Assembly (NCBI GenBank): GCA_903864375.1
Contig: CAIPFS010000254.1
Location: 1 to 6,351, forward strand
DNA: 6,351 nt
Direction: 5' to 3'
Origin: an uncultured Verrucomicrobiota bacterium
GTDB lineage: Bacteria > Verrucomicrobiota > Verrucomicrobiia > Limisphaerales > UBA9464
In this document: positions 1 through 6,351 of the stretch, piece after piece
Numbering within the stretch: the first letter of the stretch is position 1
How the letters are laid out: each line of letters starts with the position of its first letter
Notes under the pieces: generated by a model
Databases searched by the model: none
Told to the model about the DNA's origin: nothing
What the model saw: only the letters and a program-made list of their open reading frames with translations
Program-made: the position numbers and the translations under genes

Positions 1-732
1 AACAAGACGGTCGCGGAAGCGCTCGACTTGGTGAACGGACTGAAGCGTGAATTGGTGGCGGTCACCGAGGCCGACATCGTGATTTGTCCTCCATTCACGG
101 CTCTGGACGCCGTTTCCAAAGCCATCTTTGACTCGCCGTTGCGCCTTGGGGCACAGAACCTCAGCGAACAGGGCTACGGGGCTTTTACAGGTGAAATTGC
201 CCCCGGGATGCTGCGGGATCTCTCCGTTCGTTATGTGATTTTGGGCCATAGTGAGCGCCGTCAATTCCAGGCGGAATCGGATGCCCTGGTGGCTCGCAAG
301 GCCGCCAATGCCCACGCCAACAACCTCGTTCCCATCGTTTGCGTCGGTGAAACGCTGGCCGAACGCGAGGCGTCAATTACCGAAAAAGTGGTCGGAACCC
401 AGGTGCGCGGAAGTCTCGCTGGTTTGACGGTGGAACAGGTGGAACAAACCGTTCTCGCCTATGAACCCGTGTGGGCCATTGGCACCGGCAAGACCGCCAG
501 CAGCGCTCAGGCTCAGGAGGTTCACGCCTTTATTCGATCGGTGGTGGCCTCCCTTCACGGTGAAACCACCGCCCGACGGGTGCGCATCCAATACGGCGGC
601 AGTGTCAAACCGGCCAACGCCCGCGAACTGTTGGGGCAGCCGGACGTGGATGGCGCTCTGGTGGGCGGCGCAAGCCTCGAGGTGCGCAATTTCGCCGACA
701 TCGTCAAGAACACCCTACTGGCTGCCGCCTGA
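1..732 (+). CDS. tpiA: Triosephosphate isomerase, 5'-truncated by window edge
   Basis: This enzyme interconverts dihydroxyacetone phosphate and glyceraldehyde 3-phosphate in cytoplasmic glycolysis and gluconeogenesis. The frame is open from base 1 (NKTVAEAL...) to TGA at 730-732, giving 243 residues. The family is about 250 residues long and starts with a GNWKMN-type motif, so base 1 falls on the N of that motif. About a dozen residues, including the catalytic lysine, lie outside the window. The electrophilic histidine is in GHSERR (codon 247-249). The catalytic base glutamate is in YEPVWAIGTGK (codon 463-465), which also holds the start of flexible loop 6. The phosphate-binding segments IQYGGSVKP (about 586-612) and GALVGGASL near the C-terminus are intact. 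The internal TTG at base 28 is not the start, because homologous sequence precedes it. secG follows 44 bases downstream on the same strand, a common pairing. No damage is visible. Confidence 0.97.
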   Translation, partial: NKTVAEALDLVNGLKRELVAVTEADIVICPPFTALDAVSKAIFDSPLRLGAQNLSEQGYGAFTGEIAPGMLRDLSVRYVILGHSERRQFQAESDALVARKAANAHANNLVPIVCVGETLAEREASITEKVVGTQVRGSLAGLTVEQVEQTVLAYEPVWAIGTGKTASSAQAQEVHAFIRSVVASLHGETTARRVRIQYGGSVKPANARELLGQPDVDGALVGGASLEVRNFADIVKNTLLAAA

Positions 733-739
733 GGCAGCC
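720..739 (+). other. Short hairpin over the tpiA stop codon
   Basis: The sequences ggctgcc (720-726) and ggcagcc (733-739) form a perfect 7-base stem around a 6-base loop that contains the tpiA TGA. A C-rich stretch follows rather than a T run, so it does not look like a classical intrinsic terminator. It may shape mRNA stability between tpiA and secG, or be chance in GC-rich DNA. Confidence 0.3.
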
Positions 740-776
740 TCCGTCCCCCGACCTTCGCCGATAGATAATTTCTGGT

Positions 777-1229
777 ATGAGCTTCGTCATCGCCTTTCTG
801 ACGTTCATTTTGTTCCTCGTCTGCATCCTGCTCTGTCTCCTCATTCTGGTGCAGTTGCCCAAGAAGGAGGCCGGAATGGGAACCGCCTTCGGCGGTGATG
901 CGGCCGTGGCCATGTTTGGTGCCGGTAGTGGCAATGCTCTGACCCGGATGACCAAGTACACCGCAGGGACTTTTCTGGTCCTTTGCGTTCTGCTGACCGC
1001 CCTCAACGCCGCAAAAAACCGCTCGCGCAGCTCGGCGATCGAACGGGAATTGAGCAAGACGTCCGCGGCGGCTCCGGTGAATCCGGCGGCACAACCGTTT
1101 TCCTCCCTGCTGGCCACCAACGCACCGGCAAAGGCGGCAAGCAACGGTGTTCAACGGGTGAATGACGCCGTGACCAACGCCATCAAGGCGGTGGTTCCTG
1201 CCACCAATCCCGTTCCGACGAAGAACTAG
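777..1229 (+). CDS. secG: Preprotein translocase subunit SecG
   Basis: SecG is the small auxiliary membrane subunit of the SecYEG channel and helps SecA-driven export across the inner membrane. The 150-residue product has the expected layout: a first membrane helix at about residues 3-25, a conserved loop (LVQLPKKEAGMGTAFGG, then FGAGSGNALTRMT, residues 24-59) and a second helix at about 61-79. The loop follows the usual SecG pattern of LVQ, K, a G-rich AFGG segment and a GN-LTRMT segment. Residues 80-150 form an alanine-, asparagine- and proline-rich tail with no recognised domain. Many SecG proteins are only about 75-110 residues long, so the tail is an extension. The ATG at 777 is chosen because it begins directly at the first helix. 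No Shine-Dalgarno motif precedes it. The gene ends with TAG and lies 44 bases after tpiA, probably on the same transcript. Confidence 0.92.
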   Translation: MSFVIAFLTFILFLVCILLCLLILVQLPKKEAGMGTAFGGDAAVAMFGAGSGNALTRMTKYTAGTFLVLCVLLTALNAAKNRSRSSAIERELSKTSAAAPVNPAAQPFSSLLATNAPAKAASNGVQRVNDAVTNAIKAVVPATNPVPTKN

Positions 1230-1230
1230 C

Positions 1231-1307
1231 GGAAGCCAGACTCGGCCCTTGGGATGGGGGCCTCCGCCGAAATTCCCCCCATGCCCCCACTCGAGCATCC
1301 GGCTTCC
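1231..1307 (+). other. Long imperfect hairpin between secG and the solute-binding protein gene
   Basis: The structure starts one base after the secG stop codon. Paired blocks seen by eye are ggaagcc (1231-1237) with ggcttcc (1301-1307), ctcg (1241-1244) with cgag (1292-1295), ggg (1251-1253) with ccc (1284-1286), and atggggg (1254-1260) with cccccat (1276-1282). The apical loop is about 1261-1275. No T run follows, so it is not a textbook intrinsic terminator. It could terminate or attenuate transcription, or protect the upstream mRNA. The in-frame ATG codons at 1254 and 1281 lie inside the stem, which argues against either being the start of the next gene. Confidence 0.45.
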
Positions 1308-1337
1308 CAAAGTCTCTGCGCTCCTGTCCCCGGTGGA

Positions 1338-3017
1338 ATGCGGGTCCCGGTCGGACTCTGGTTGTCGGTTTTATTGCTCCTCGTTCCGGCTCTTTCGGGA
1401 TGCCGTCCGGAGCCACGGGCGGATTTCGTCATCCACAATGGCCCGGAAGTGGAGACCATCGACCCTCAAATATTGACGGGTCAGGGCGACGGACGGGTGG
1501 CGGCCGCTCTCTTCGAGGGCCTGACGCGATTCGATCCACGGGATGGACATGCCATTCCCGGCCTCGCCGAATCCTGGGATCTTTCGTCCGACCGTCGGCA
1601 CTACACGTTTCACCTTCGGACCAATCTCGTCTGGAGCACGGGGCAGCCGATCACCGCCGATGATTTTGTCTGGTCCTGGAACCGCGCCGTTCTCCCGGAA
1701 ACCGGGGCGGATTATGCCGGGTTTTTCTTCTATGTTCTTCACGGGCAGGAATGGGTGACCGCCACCAACCGGTCTCATCTGCCGCCGCTTGGAATTCACG
1801 CGTCCGACCGTCTCACGGTGGAGGTGGACCTCGAAAATCCCACCCCGTTCTTCCCGGAGCTCTGTGCCATGCGGGTGATGTCTCCCGTCCCGCGTTTCTG
1901 GATCGAACGTTACGGCGACCAATGGATTCGTACCGACCCGGTCCCGTGCAGCGGAGCTTATCAACTCCAATACTGGCGGCCCAACGACCGCATCCGCATG
2001 CGGAAGAACCCCCTCTATTGGGACGCGGCCCGGGTTCAATTGGAAGTGGTCGACCTGCTGCCGGGAGATTCCGCCTCCACGGCGGTGAACCTCTTTCTCA
2101 CCGGTGCCGTCGATTTCATTGCCGATAAAAATTCGATTCCGACCGAACTCTACGACCGCCTCGCAGGCGATCGACGCTTTTTACGGTTTCCTTACCTGGG
2201 AAACTATTTCATCCGCTTTAATACCACGCGCCCGCCTTTCCAGGATCCCCGCGTGCGTCGGGCCATTGCCCTGGTCATCGATAAACAGCGACTGGTGGAT
2301 CGGATCACACGACTGGGCGAAACCCCGGCATCGGGATTGGTGCCGCCGGGTGTTTCAGGATACAGCGCTCCCGCAGGCGTGGGCCAGAATGCACTCGACG
2401 CCTGGAAAGCAGGTCAAAACCCGGCGGATCGGGAACGGGCCTATGCCGCCGCCCTGGAAACCAATGCCATCCAGGCCCGGGAGTTGCTGCGTCAGGCCGG
2501 CTTTCCCGACGGAAAGGGGTTTCCCCGGTTCACCTACATGTTCAATGCCGGCGGTGGTGGTGGCGGGCGAATGCATGAACAGATCGGCGTGGAAATGCAA
2601 TCCATGCTGAAAGACAGGCTGGGCCTTCAGATGGAACTCCGTCCGGTGGAGTGGAAGACCTATCTCTCCGACATGTCCCGGTTGAACTACGACATGATTC
2701 GGGGCTCCTGGATCGGTGACTACGCCGACCCCACCACGTTCCTGGATTGTTTTACCTCCGATAATGGCAACAACCGGACGGGATGGCGCAACGCGACGTA
2801 TGACGGATGGCTGGCCCGGGCAGCGGCCACGGCCGATGGGGATGCCCGCCGAACCCTCCTCCGTCAGGCGGAATCCCTGCTGGTCTCCGAGGAAGTCCCC
2901 ATCATCCCCCTCTATTATTACAACGGCATGATGGCCTTCGATCCCGCGAAGTTTGGAGGGATTGACCCGACACTGACCGACGAACATCCGATCTGGGCCA
3001 TTTACCGGAAACGGTAG
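1338..3017 (+). CDS. Family 5 extracellular solute-binding lipoprotein, OppA-like
   Basis: This is a predicted lipid-anchored periplasmic binding protein of the SBP_bac_5 family, which feeds peptides or similar solutes to ABC importers. The substrate cannot be read from sequence. From ATG 1338 it has 559 residues. Residues 1-22 are a lipoprotein signal (MRVPVGLW, hydrophobic core, LSGC with Cys22). Family hallmarks follow: DPQ and FEGLTRFDP near residues 42-67, GLAESWDLSSD with HYTFHLR (75-94), ITADDFVWSW (105-114), SGAY (205-208), DPRVRRAIALVIDK (303-316), GDYADPTTFLDCF (460-472) and EVPIIPLYYYN (519-529). The frame is open back to ATG 1254. I prefer 1338 because the signal peptide starts there and 1254 lies in a hairpin. 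No Shine-Dalgarno motif is visible for any candidate. A run of six glycines occupies 405-410. No permease or ATPase gene follows, so partners must be encoded elsewhere. It ends in TAG, convergent with mutL. Confidence 0.9.
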   Translation: MRVPVGLWLSVLLLLVPALSGCRPEPRADFVIHNGPEVETIDPQILTGQGDGRVAAALFEGLTRFDPRDGHAIPGLAESWDLSSDRRHYTFHLRTNLVWSTGQPITADDFVWSWNRAVLPETGADYAGFFFYVLHGQEWVTATNRSHLPPLGIHASDRLTVEVDLENPTPFFPELCAMRVMSPVPRFWIERYGDQWIRTDPVPCSGAYQLQYWRPNDRIRMRKNPLYWDAARVQLEVVDLLPGDSASTAVNLFLTGAVDFIADKNSIPTELYDRLAGDRRFLRFPYLGNYFIRFNTTRPPFQDPRVRRAIALVIDKQRLVDRITRLGETPASGLVPPGVSGYSAPAGVGQNALDAWKAGQNPADRERAYAAALETNAIQARELLRQAGFPDGKGFPRFTYMFNAGGGGGGRMHEQIGVEMQSMLKDRLGLQMELRPVEWKTYLSDMSRLNYDMIRGSWIGDYADPTTFLDCFTSDNGNNRTGWRNATYDGWLARAAATADGDARRTLLRQAESLLVSEEVPIIPLYYYNGMMAFDPAKFGGIDPTLTDEHPIWAIYRKR

Positions 3018-3133
3018 TGCCCGGGATCGATAGAGAACACCCCGGCGTTGGGTTGCAACACCACTCCGTAAAAGCGGGTCTTGTCGTGAGCCGCAGCGCG
3101 CCGGGTCGCTGACCGCGACACCGTCCTTCGCAT
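3002..3133 (-). CDS. Doubtful 43-residue ORF downstream of mutL
   Basis: Immediately after the mutL stop, and in the same frame, the minus strand holds an ATG at 3133-3131 and an ORF of 43 codons ending in TAA at 3004-3002. It overlaps the last 16 bases of the convergent binding-protein gene. The first third is arginine- and alanine-rich and looks like random GC-rich translation. The second part (HDKTRFYGVVLQPNAGVFSI, then DPGHYRFR) looks more protein-like. I do not recognise it. There is no ribosome binding site. It could be a small protein, a decayed gene end, or chance. Confidence 0.12.
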   Translation of the reverse strand: MRRTVSRSATRRAAAHDKTRFYGVVLQPNAGVFSIDPGHYRFR

Positions 3134-3139
3134 CAGGAA
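3018..3139. other. Convergent spacer between the binding protein gene and mutL
   Basis: This 122-base gap separates two converging genes. The best structure I find is an interrupted stem: gtcg (3083-3086) with cgac (3116-3119), and cagcg (3094-3098) with cgctg (3107-3111). It could act on either strand as a weak terminator, but neither side has a T run. Apart from the doubtful small ORF, I see nothing else here. Confidence 0.3.
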
Positions 3140-5197
3140 TCACCAGCCCGTCCTGCCGAACTTCTTTTCCAACTCGCGCCAATTCAGCTCGATGAGCGTG
3201 GGCCGACCGTGCGGACAGGTATACGGCATGGCGCAGGTCCGCAGGTCTGCTGCCAATTGCTCCAGTTCCCGTGGGGCGAGGAGGTCATTGGCCTTCACGG
3301 CATGTCGGCACACGGTTTTGGCCACCACATCTTCACCGAGTCGCAGGTTGTTGACCCCCGTGCCCGCCAGCTTCAACTGGTCAATCAGCTCAAAGATGAA
3401 CTGGCGTGGTTGCACGGTCTTGACAAAGGGTGGCAGTGCATCGAGCAAAAATGTGCGGTCACCGAACTCCCGGAGGCCCACACCGAGACGCGAAAGGACC
3501 GTCAGGTGGCGTCGGAGGAATTCCGCATCCCTCGGAGCCAGTTCCACCGTCTCCGGAAGGAGCAGTTTCTGGGAGGGAGCCTCCTCGGTCCGCTACAGGC
3601 GATGAAGCATCTGCTCGAATAAGATCCGCTCGTGGGCGGCGTGCTGGTCCATCAGCACCATGCCTCGATCGGATTCAAACACCACGTACAACCGGCCCAC
3701 CACGCCCACCAGCCGCATCGGCATCCGCAACAGGGGCACAGGCTCCGGCGGTGGCAGGTGCGGGATGGTCTCTACTGCCAGGGCGGACACTTCCGCGGGT
3801 GTCGCCGGCGCGGGACGGGCTTCCCCCGTCGCATTCGATGACGTGAGTTCGGTTTTCTGGGAGGACGCCGCCTCTCCATCCGTTGGCACCACCCTTTCCG
3901 GCCGGGGAAGGGGAGACTGTCCCGGGGGGCGGGTTGAAACCGGCGGGTCGGCGGGGCTGGCGTCAGAAGGACCGGCCTGCACCGGGGAATGGGGCTGAGC
4001 CGGCCAGAGAGTCAGCCCGTTCTGGGACACCGGGCTTGCGGTTTCTACTGCGGGACGGGGCAACGTCTGGGTCGTGCCGGGCGGACGTTGATGAAACTTC
4101 AGGAGGGTCTCCCGGACGGCCTGACTCACGGAGCGCCGGACGCGGGCCTCATCGCGGAATTTCACCTCCCGCTTTTGCGGGTGGACATTGACGTCGACCT
4201 GGGCGGGATCGATTTCCAGGAAAAGGCAGCAGATCGGATACTGGCCTTTCATCAACGCCGTATGGTAGCCCTCGATCAGGGCGAAGTTCAGCCCCCGATT
4301 CTCAACCGGACGCTGGTTGATGAACAAGTGCTGGCTGTCCCGGGTGGACCGGCTCACACCCGGCGCCCCGATCAAGCCCCAGACCCTCAGGAGTCCCGTT
4401 TTCTCACGGTCAGCAGGCGTTGCGACCCGGGTGGAGTCTTCATCGGTTCCGGTGGGTTCAAACACGGAGGAGGTTTCGTTCCACTCGATTTGAAAATTAA
4501 CCGGGAGAAGGGCGGCGTCGGCACCGTGAAACTGCCGAAGGCGTTCCTTCAGGGCCGCCAGTGGTCCCTCCTCCGCCGACCACGGTCGACGCGGAAATTC
4601 GAGAACCGATCGTCCGTCGCAAATCAGGGTGAAGGCCACTCCGGGATGCGCGAGGGCCGCCAACCCGACGTAGTGATGGATGTGCGATCGCTCCGTTTCC
4701 TCGGAACGAAGGAACTTTCGTCGGGCAGGGAGATTGAAGAAGAGTTGCCGGACCTCCACGGCGGTTCCCGGAGGGCTCGCGGCCACGCGCACCTCGTTGA
4801 TCTTCCCTCCCTGGATGAGCACCTGGGTGGCCTCGCCCACGGTTTCGTCGCGCTCGCGCGTGGTCAGGGAAAAGCGGCTGACGCTGGCAATGCTGGGAAT
4901 GGCCTCGCCGCGGAATCCCATCGATCGAACAGACTCCAGGTCTTCCGCCCGTCGAATCTTGCTGGTGGCGTGGCGTTCGAGGCAGAGCAGGGCGTCATCG
5001 CGGCTCATCCCGCAGCCATCATCGGTCACCCGGATCAGGGCCCGCCCACCGGCACCCACCTCGACGACAATCCGGGTGGCACCGGCGTCAAGGGCGTTCT
5101 CGACCAATTCCTTGACCACACTGGCCGGACGTTCAACGACCTCACCGGCCGCAATCTGGTTGGCAACCTGCTCTGGAAGCAGGTGAATCCGATTCAC
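3140..5197 (-). pseudogene. mutL: DNA mismatch repair protein MutL, interrupted by one in-frame TAG
   Basis: MutL links mismatch recognition by MutS to strand nicking and removal. The start is GTG at 5197, fixed by the family N-terminus MNRIHLLPEQVANQIAAGEV and by an in-frame TAA four codons upstream. The GHKL ATPase part is complete: ELVENALDAG (30-39), DDGCGM (59-64), HATSK (76-80), MGFRGEAIPSIASV (93-106), NLPARRKF (155-162) and VDVNVHPQKREVKF (334-347). A proline-rich linker spans about 370-490. The C-terminal dimerisation/endonuclease domain begins near 491 and carries DQHAAHERILFE (517-528), the DQHA(X)2E(X)4E metal motif. Codon 535 is TAG. The same frame continues with RTEEAPSQKLLLP, then CRHAVKAND (630-638) and CPHGRP (661-666), ending in TGA at codon 686. 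No frameshift is needed. The truncated product of 534 residues would lack most of the C-terminal domain. A recent nonsense mutation or a base-calling error are the main explanations. Confidence 0.93.
3593..3595 (-). other. In-frame TAG splitting mutL at codon 535
   Basis: The plus strand reads cta, so the minus strand reads TAG, between CTG (Leu534) and CGG (Arg536). Conserved MutL sequence sits directly on both sides in the same frame (EQMLHRL before, RTEEAPSQKLLLP after). This points to a single substitution, for example from CAG, rather than an indel. Reassignment of TAG is unlikely, since secG, the binding-protein gene and the lipoprotein gene all terminate at TAG. Confidence 0.9.
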
Positions 5198-5429
5198 CGG
5201 ACGAGGTTAAGCGTTGGAACCTTCGGGAGATAGGTGATTTTCCGCCGGGCATGGGACGTGAAGCAGGCCTTCGGGTCCGCCGTGTCGCGAGGTGCATCAA
5301 AGGGTTGCGGGATCGGGCGAGGCACACGGGTCCTCACACGATGAGCGCCGTCCCGGCTCGAAATAACTTGCCGGCCATTGGAGCGCGGGCGAAATAGACG
5401 GACCATATCTGGATGGAGTCGATGCGTGT
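5198..5429. other. Divergent spacer between mutL and the tRNA gene
   Basis: These 232 bases should hold the promoters of mutL (leftward) and of the tRNA (rightward). For the tRNA, ttgccg at 5368-5373 is a passable -35 box, but the sequence 17 bases on (gaaata, 5391-5396) is a poor -10, so I give no firm promoter. A small hairpin with a TTCG loop lies at 5263-5280 (gcaggcc / ggtccgc, one mismatch and one G-T pair). In the mutL direction it would sit in the 5' leader. I see no convincing protein gene. Confidence 0.3.
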
Positions 5430-5505
<76 letters not shown>

Positions 5506-5523
5506 TTCCCCGTTCGGGATCAG

Positions 5524-5555
5524 GGTGAAAATCGAGAAATTTCGGTGAAAATCGA
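5524..5555 (+). repeat. 12-base direct repeat, 20-base period
   Basis: The sequence ggtgaaaatcga occurs at 5524-5535 and again at 5544-5555, so the copies start 20 bases apart, close to two helical turns. The second copy runs into the palindrome aaatcgattt (5549-5558). The pair lies in the non-coding gap between the tRNA and the lipoprotein gene, about 100 bases before the preferred lipoprotein start. Tandem sites on one face of the helix can be an operator, but no regulator is known here. Confidence 0.5.
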
Positions 5556-5580
5556 TTTACTTGGTCGAACGAGTTGGCTG

Positions 5581-5610
5581 ATCCTGTTGGAAATCATGGG
5601 TCGCCCACCA
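5581..5610 (+). repeat. Broken copy of the tRNA 3' end
   Basis: The ten bases atcctgttgg at 5581-5590 repeat tRNA positions 5488-5497 exactly, and gcccacca at 5603-5610 repeats tRNA positions 5498-5505 exactly, in the same order. In the tRNA the two blocks are adjacent; here 12 bases separate them. A further cttggt at 5560-5565 matches 5471-5476 in the tRNA. The pattern suggests a decayed partial duplication of the tRNA 3' end, such as an old attachment-site remnant or lost tandem tRNA. Chance is not excluded. Confidence 0.4.
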
Positions 5611-5651
5611 GCGCCGATGGTTTTTCCGCACAATCCTATCCCATCTTAACG

Positions 5652-6308
5652 ATGTTTCTCAAAAAACAGCCTGTCACGTTCGTCTTGATCGCAGCCCTTG
5701 GCGTCGCCGCCTTTTCGGGTTGCGGAACCACCGCCGGCTACAAACAGGTCGACCGGACCGGTGAAGGTATCGCCGATTTCCGAACCGAGATCGTCAACGG
5801 CAGCAAGGCGATCGATGCAACCGTCAAGGCTCTGAACGATATCGCCACCTCCGCCACCACCGATCCACGAAAGGCGTTCGAAGCCTACTCCAAGTCGGTG
5901 GATAAACTGGAGTCGGCGGCCAGCCGCGTGTCGGATCGCGCCAAGACCATTCAGGCGGACGGGAAAACCTATTTTGCCAATTGGGAAAAACAATTGGCCG
6001 AGGTCAAGAATCCTGAAATCCGGGAGCTGGCCGTTCAGCGCAAGGCCCGACTTCAGGAAACCTTCGCCCGCATCAAGGAAGTCAGCGCGCCGCTCAAGGC
6101 TCAATTCGGCCCCTGGATGTCCGACTTGAAGGACCTCCAAAAGTATTTGAGCAACGACCTGACCATCGCGGGCATCGATGCCGCAAAAGGGTTGTTCACC
6201 AAGACCCAGAACGAGGGAGCCGATGTCCAGCGCTCCATTGAGGCCGTGGTGTCAGAGTTGAATTCCGTCGCCGCTGCCATCACGCCAGCAGCTGCGGTCA
6301 AAAAGTAG
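5652..6308 (+). CDS. Putative lipoprotein, DUF2959-like
   Basis: The product has 218 residues from ATG 5652. Residues 1-23 form a lipoprotein-type signal (MFLKKQP, hydrophobic core, AFSGC with Cys24). Phe at the -3 position is slightly atypical for a lipobox. Gly follows the cysteine, so outer-membrane sorting is more likely than inner-membrane retention. The mature part is rich in charged residues and alanine and appears almost wholly helical. Likely helices lie at about 34-66, 71-105, 106-155 and 175-210, with YFANWEKQL (107-115) and LQKYLSNDLTIAGIDAAKG (162-180) as the most distinctive stretches. Length and layout resemble the DUF2959 family of uncharacterised helical lipoproteins. I recall that family from memory and could not test the match. 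The frame is open upstream to TTG 5574, but those residues would bury the signal peptide. No Shine-Dalgarno motif is visible. It ends in TAG. No function is assigned. Confidence 0.8.
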   Translation: MFLKKQPVTFVLIAALGVAAFSGCGTTAGYKQVDRTGEGIADFRTEIVNGSKAIDATVKALNDIATSATTDPRKAFEAYSKSVDKLESAASRVSDRAKTIQADGKTYFANWEKQLAEVKNPEIRELAVQRKARLQETFARIKEVSAPLKAQFGPWMSDLKDLQKYLSNDLTIAGIDAAKGLFTKTQNEGADVQRSIEAVVSELNSVAAAITPAAAVKK

Positions 6309-6330
6309 TCTTTCCGCTGGAAAAACATCG

Positions 6331-6348
6331 CCTGGACCAAGGTCCAGG
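6331..6348 (+). terminator. Perfect hairpin after the lipoprotein gene, possible terminator
   Basis: The sequences cctggac (6331-6337) and gtccagg (6342-6348) form a 7-base stem with loop caag, 22 bases after the lipoprotein stop and preceded by an A run (6321-6325). The window ends three bases later (gtg), so a T tract cannot be confirmed and the first bases do not suggest one. A smaller stem, tttcc/ggaaa (6311-6323), precedes it. Confidence 0.4.
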
Positions 6349-6351
6349 GTG

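Noticed and set aside
764..769. gataat as a -10 box for secG
   Set aside because: It ends only 7 bases before the ATG and has no good -35, so it would need a leaderless transcript. Co-transcription with tpiA is simpler.
555..1310. Minus-strand 251-residue open frame across tpiA, secG and the gap
   Set aside because: It covers the antisense of two clear genes, and its composition is glycine- and arginine-rich noise.
2355..3182. Minus-strand 275-residue open frame opposite the binding-protein gene
   Set aside because: Most of it is antisense to conserved SBP_bac_5 sequence and it shows no family motif.
3140..3547. A separate C-terminal MutL protein starting at GTG 3547
   Set aside because: It begins inside a conserved segment of the C-terminal domain and has no ribosome site. 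It is better read as the tail of the interrupted mutL.
3989..5233. Plus-strand 414-residue open frame opposite mutL
   Set aside because: It is antisense to unmistakable MutL motifs, has no recognisable domain, and is explained by high GC with few stops in the antisense frame.
5194..5406. Minus-strand 70-residue ORF whose TGA overlaps the mutL GTG start as GTGA
   Set aside because: The 4-base overlap looks like translational coupling, but the product is Arg/Pro-rich with no family features and no ribosome site, so coincidence is more likely.
5507..5519. tccc/ggga hairpin just after the tRNA as terminator
   Set aside because: Only four base pairs and no T run follow, so it is too weak to call.
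5574..5651. Upstream TTG start for the lipoprotein at 5574
   Set aside because: It would add 26 residues in front of a clear lipoprotein signal peptide and run through the tRNA-like repeat.

Overview
This 6.35 kb window looks like an ordinary chromosomal housekeeping segment of a GC-rich, Gram-negative-type bacterium. Two predicted lipoproteins, a SecG translocase subunit and a MutL of the endonuclease type fit a diderm bacterium. A tpiA-secG pair with an alanine-rich SecG tail, start codons without Shine-Dalgarno motifs and a DUF2959-like lipoprotein make Verrucomicrobiota my best guess. That assignment is an inference from gene style, not from a marker gene.

Left part, plus strand (1-3017): the 3' end of tpiA (triosephosphate isomerase, missing only about a dozen N-terminal residues), then secG, then a gene for a family 5 (OppA-like) solute-binding lipoprotein. 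All three point the same way, with gaps of 44 and about 108 bases, and may share a transcript. A strong imperfect hairpin lies between secG and the binding protein gene. No permease or ATPase genes for the binding protein are present.

Middle part, minus strand (5197-3140): mutL, the mismatch-repair ATPase/endonuclease, convergent with the binding-protein gene. Its reading frame is intact from start to finish except for one in-frame TAG at codon 535, seven codons after the conserved DQHA(X)2E(X)4E endonuclease motif. Three neighbouring genes end with TAG, so TAG is a normal stop here. mutL is therefore a very recent pseudogene or carries a sequencing/assembly error.

Right part, plus strand (5198-6351): a 232-base divergent spacer, a complete tRNA with CAU anticodon that resembles tRNA-Ile2 (lysidine type) more than tRNA-Met, a 146-base spacer with two kinds of repeat (a 12-base direct repeat and a broken copy of the tRNA 3' end), and a DUF2959-like lipoprotein gene followed by a perfect hairpin at the window edge.

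I see no CRISPR array, insertion sequence, phage gene or defence system, and no convincing new multi-gene system. The points most worth checking are the lone stop in mutL and the tRNA-end duplication downstream of the tRNA.
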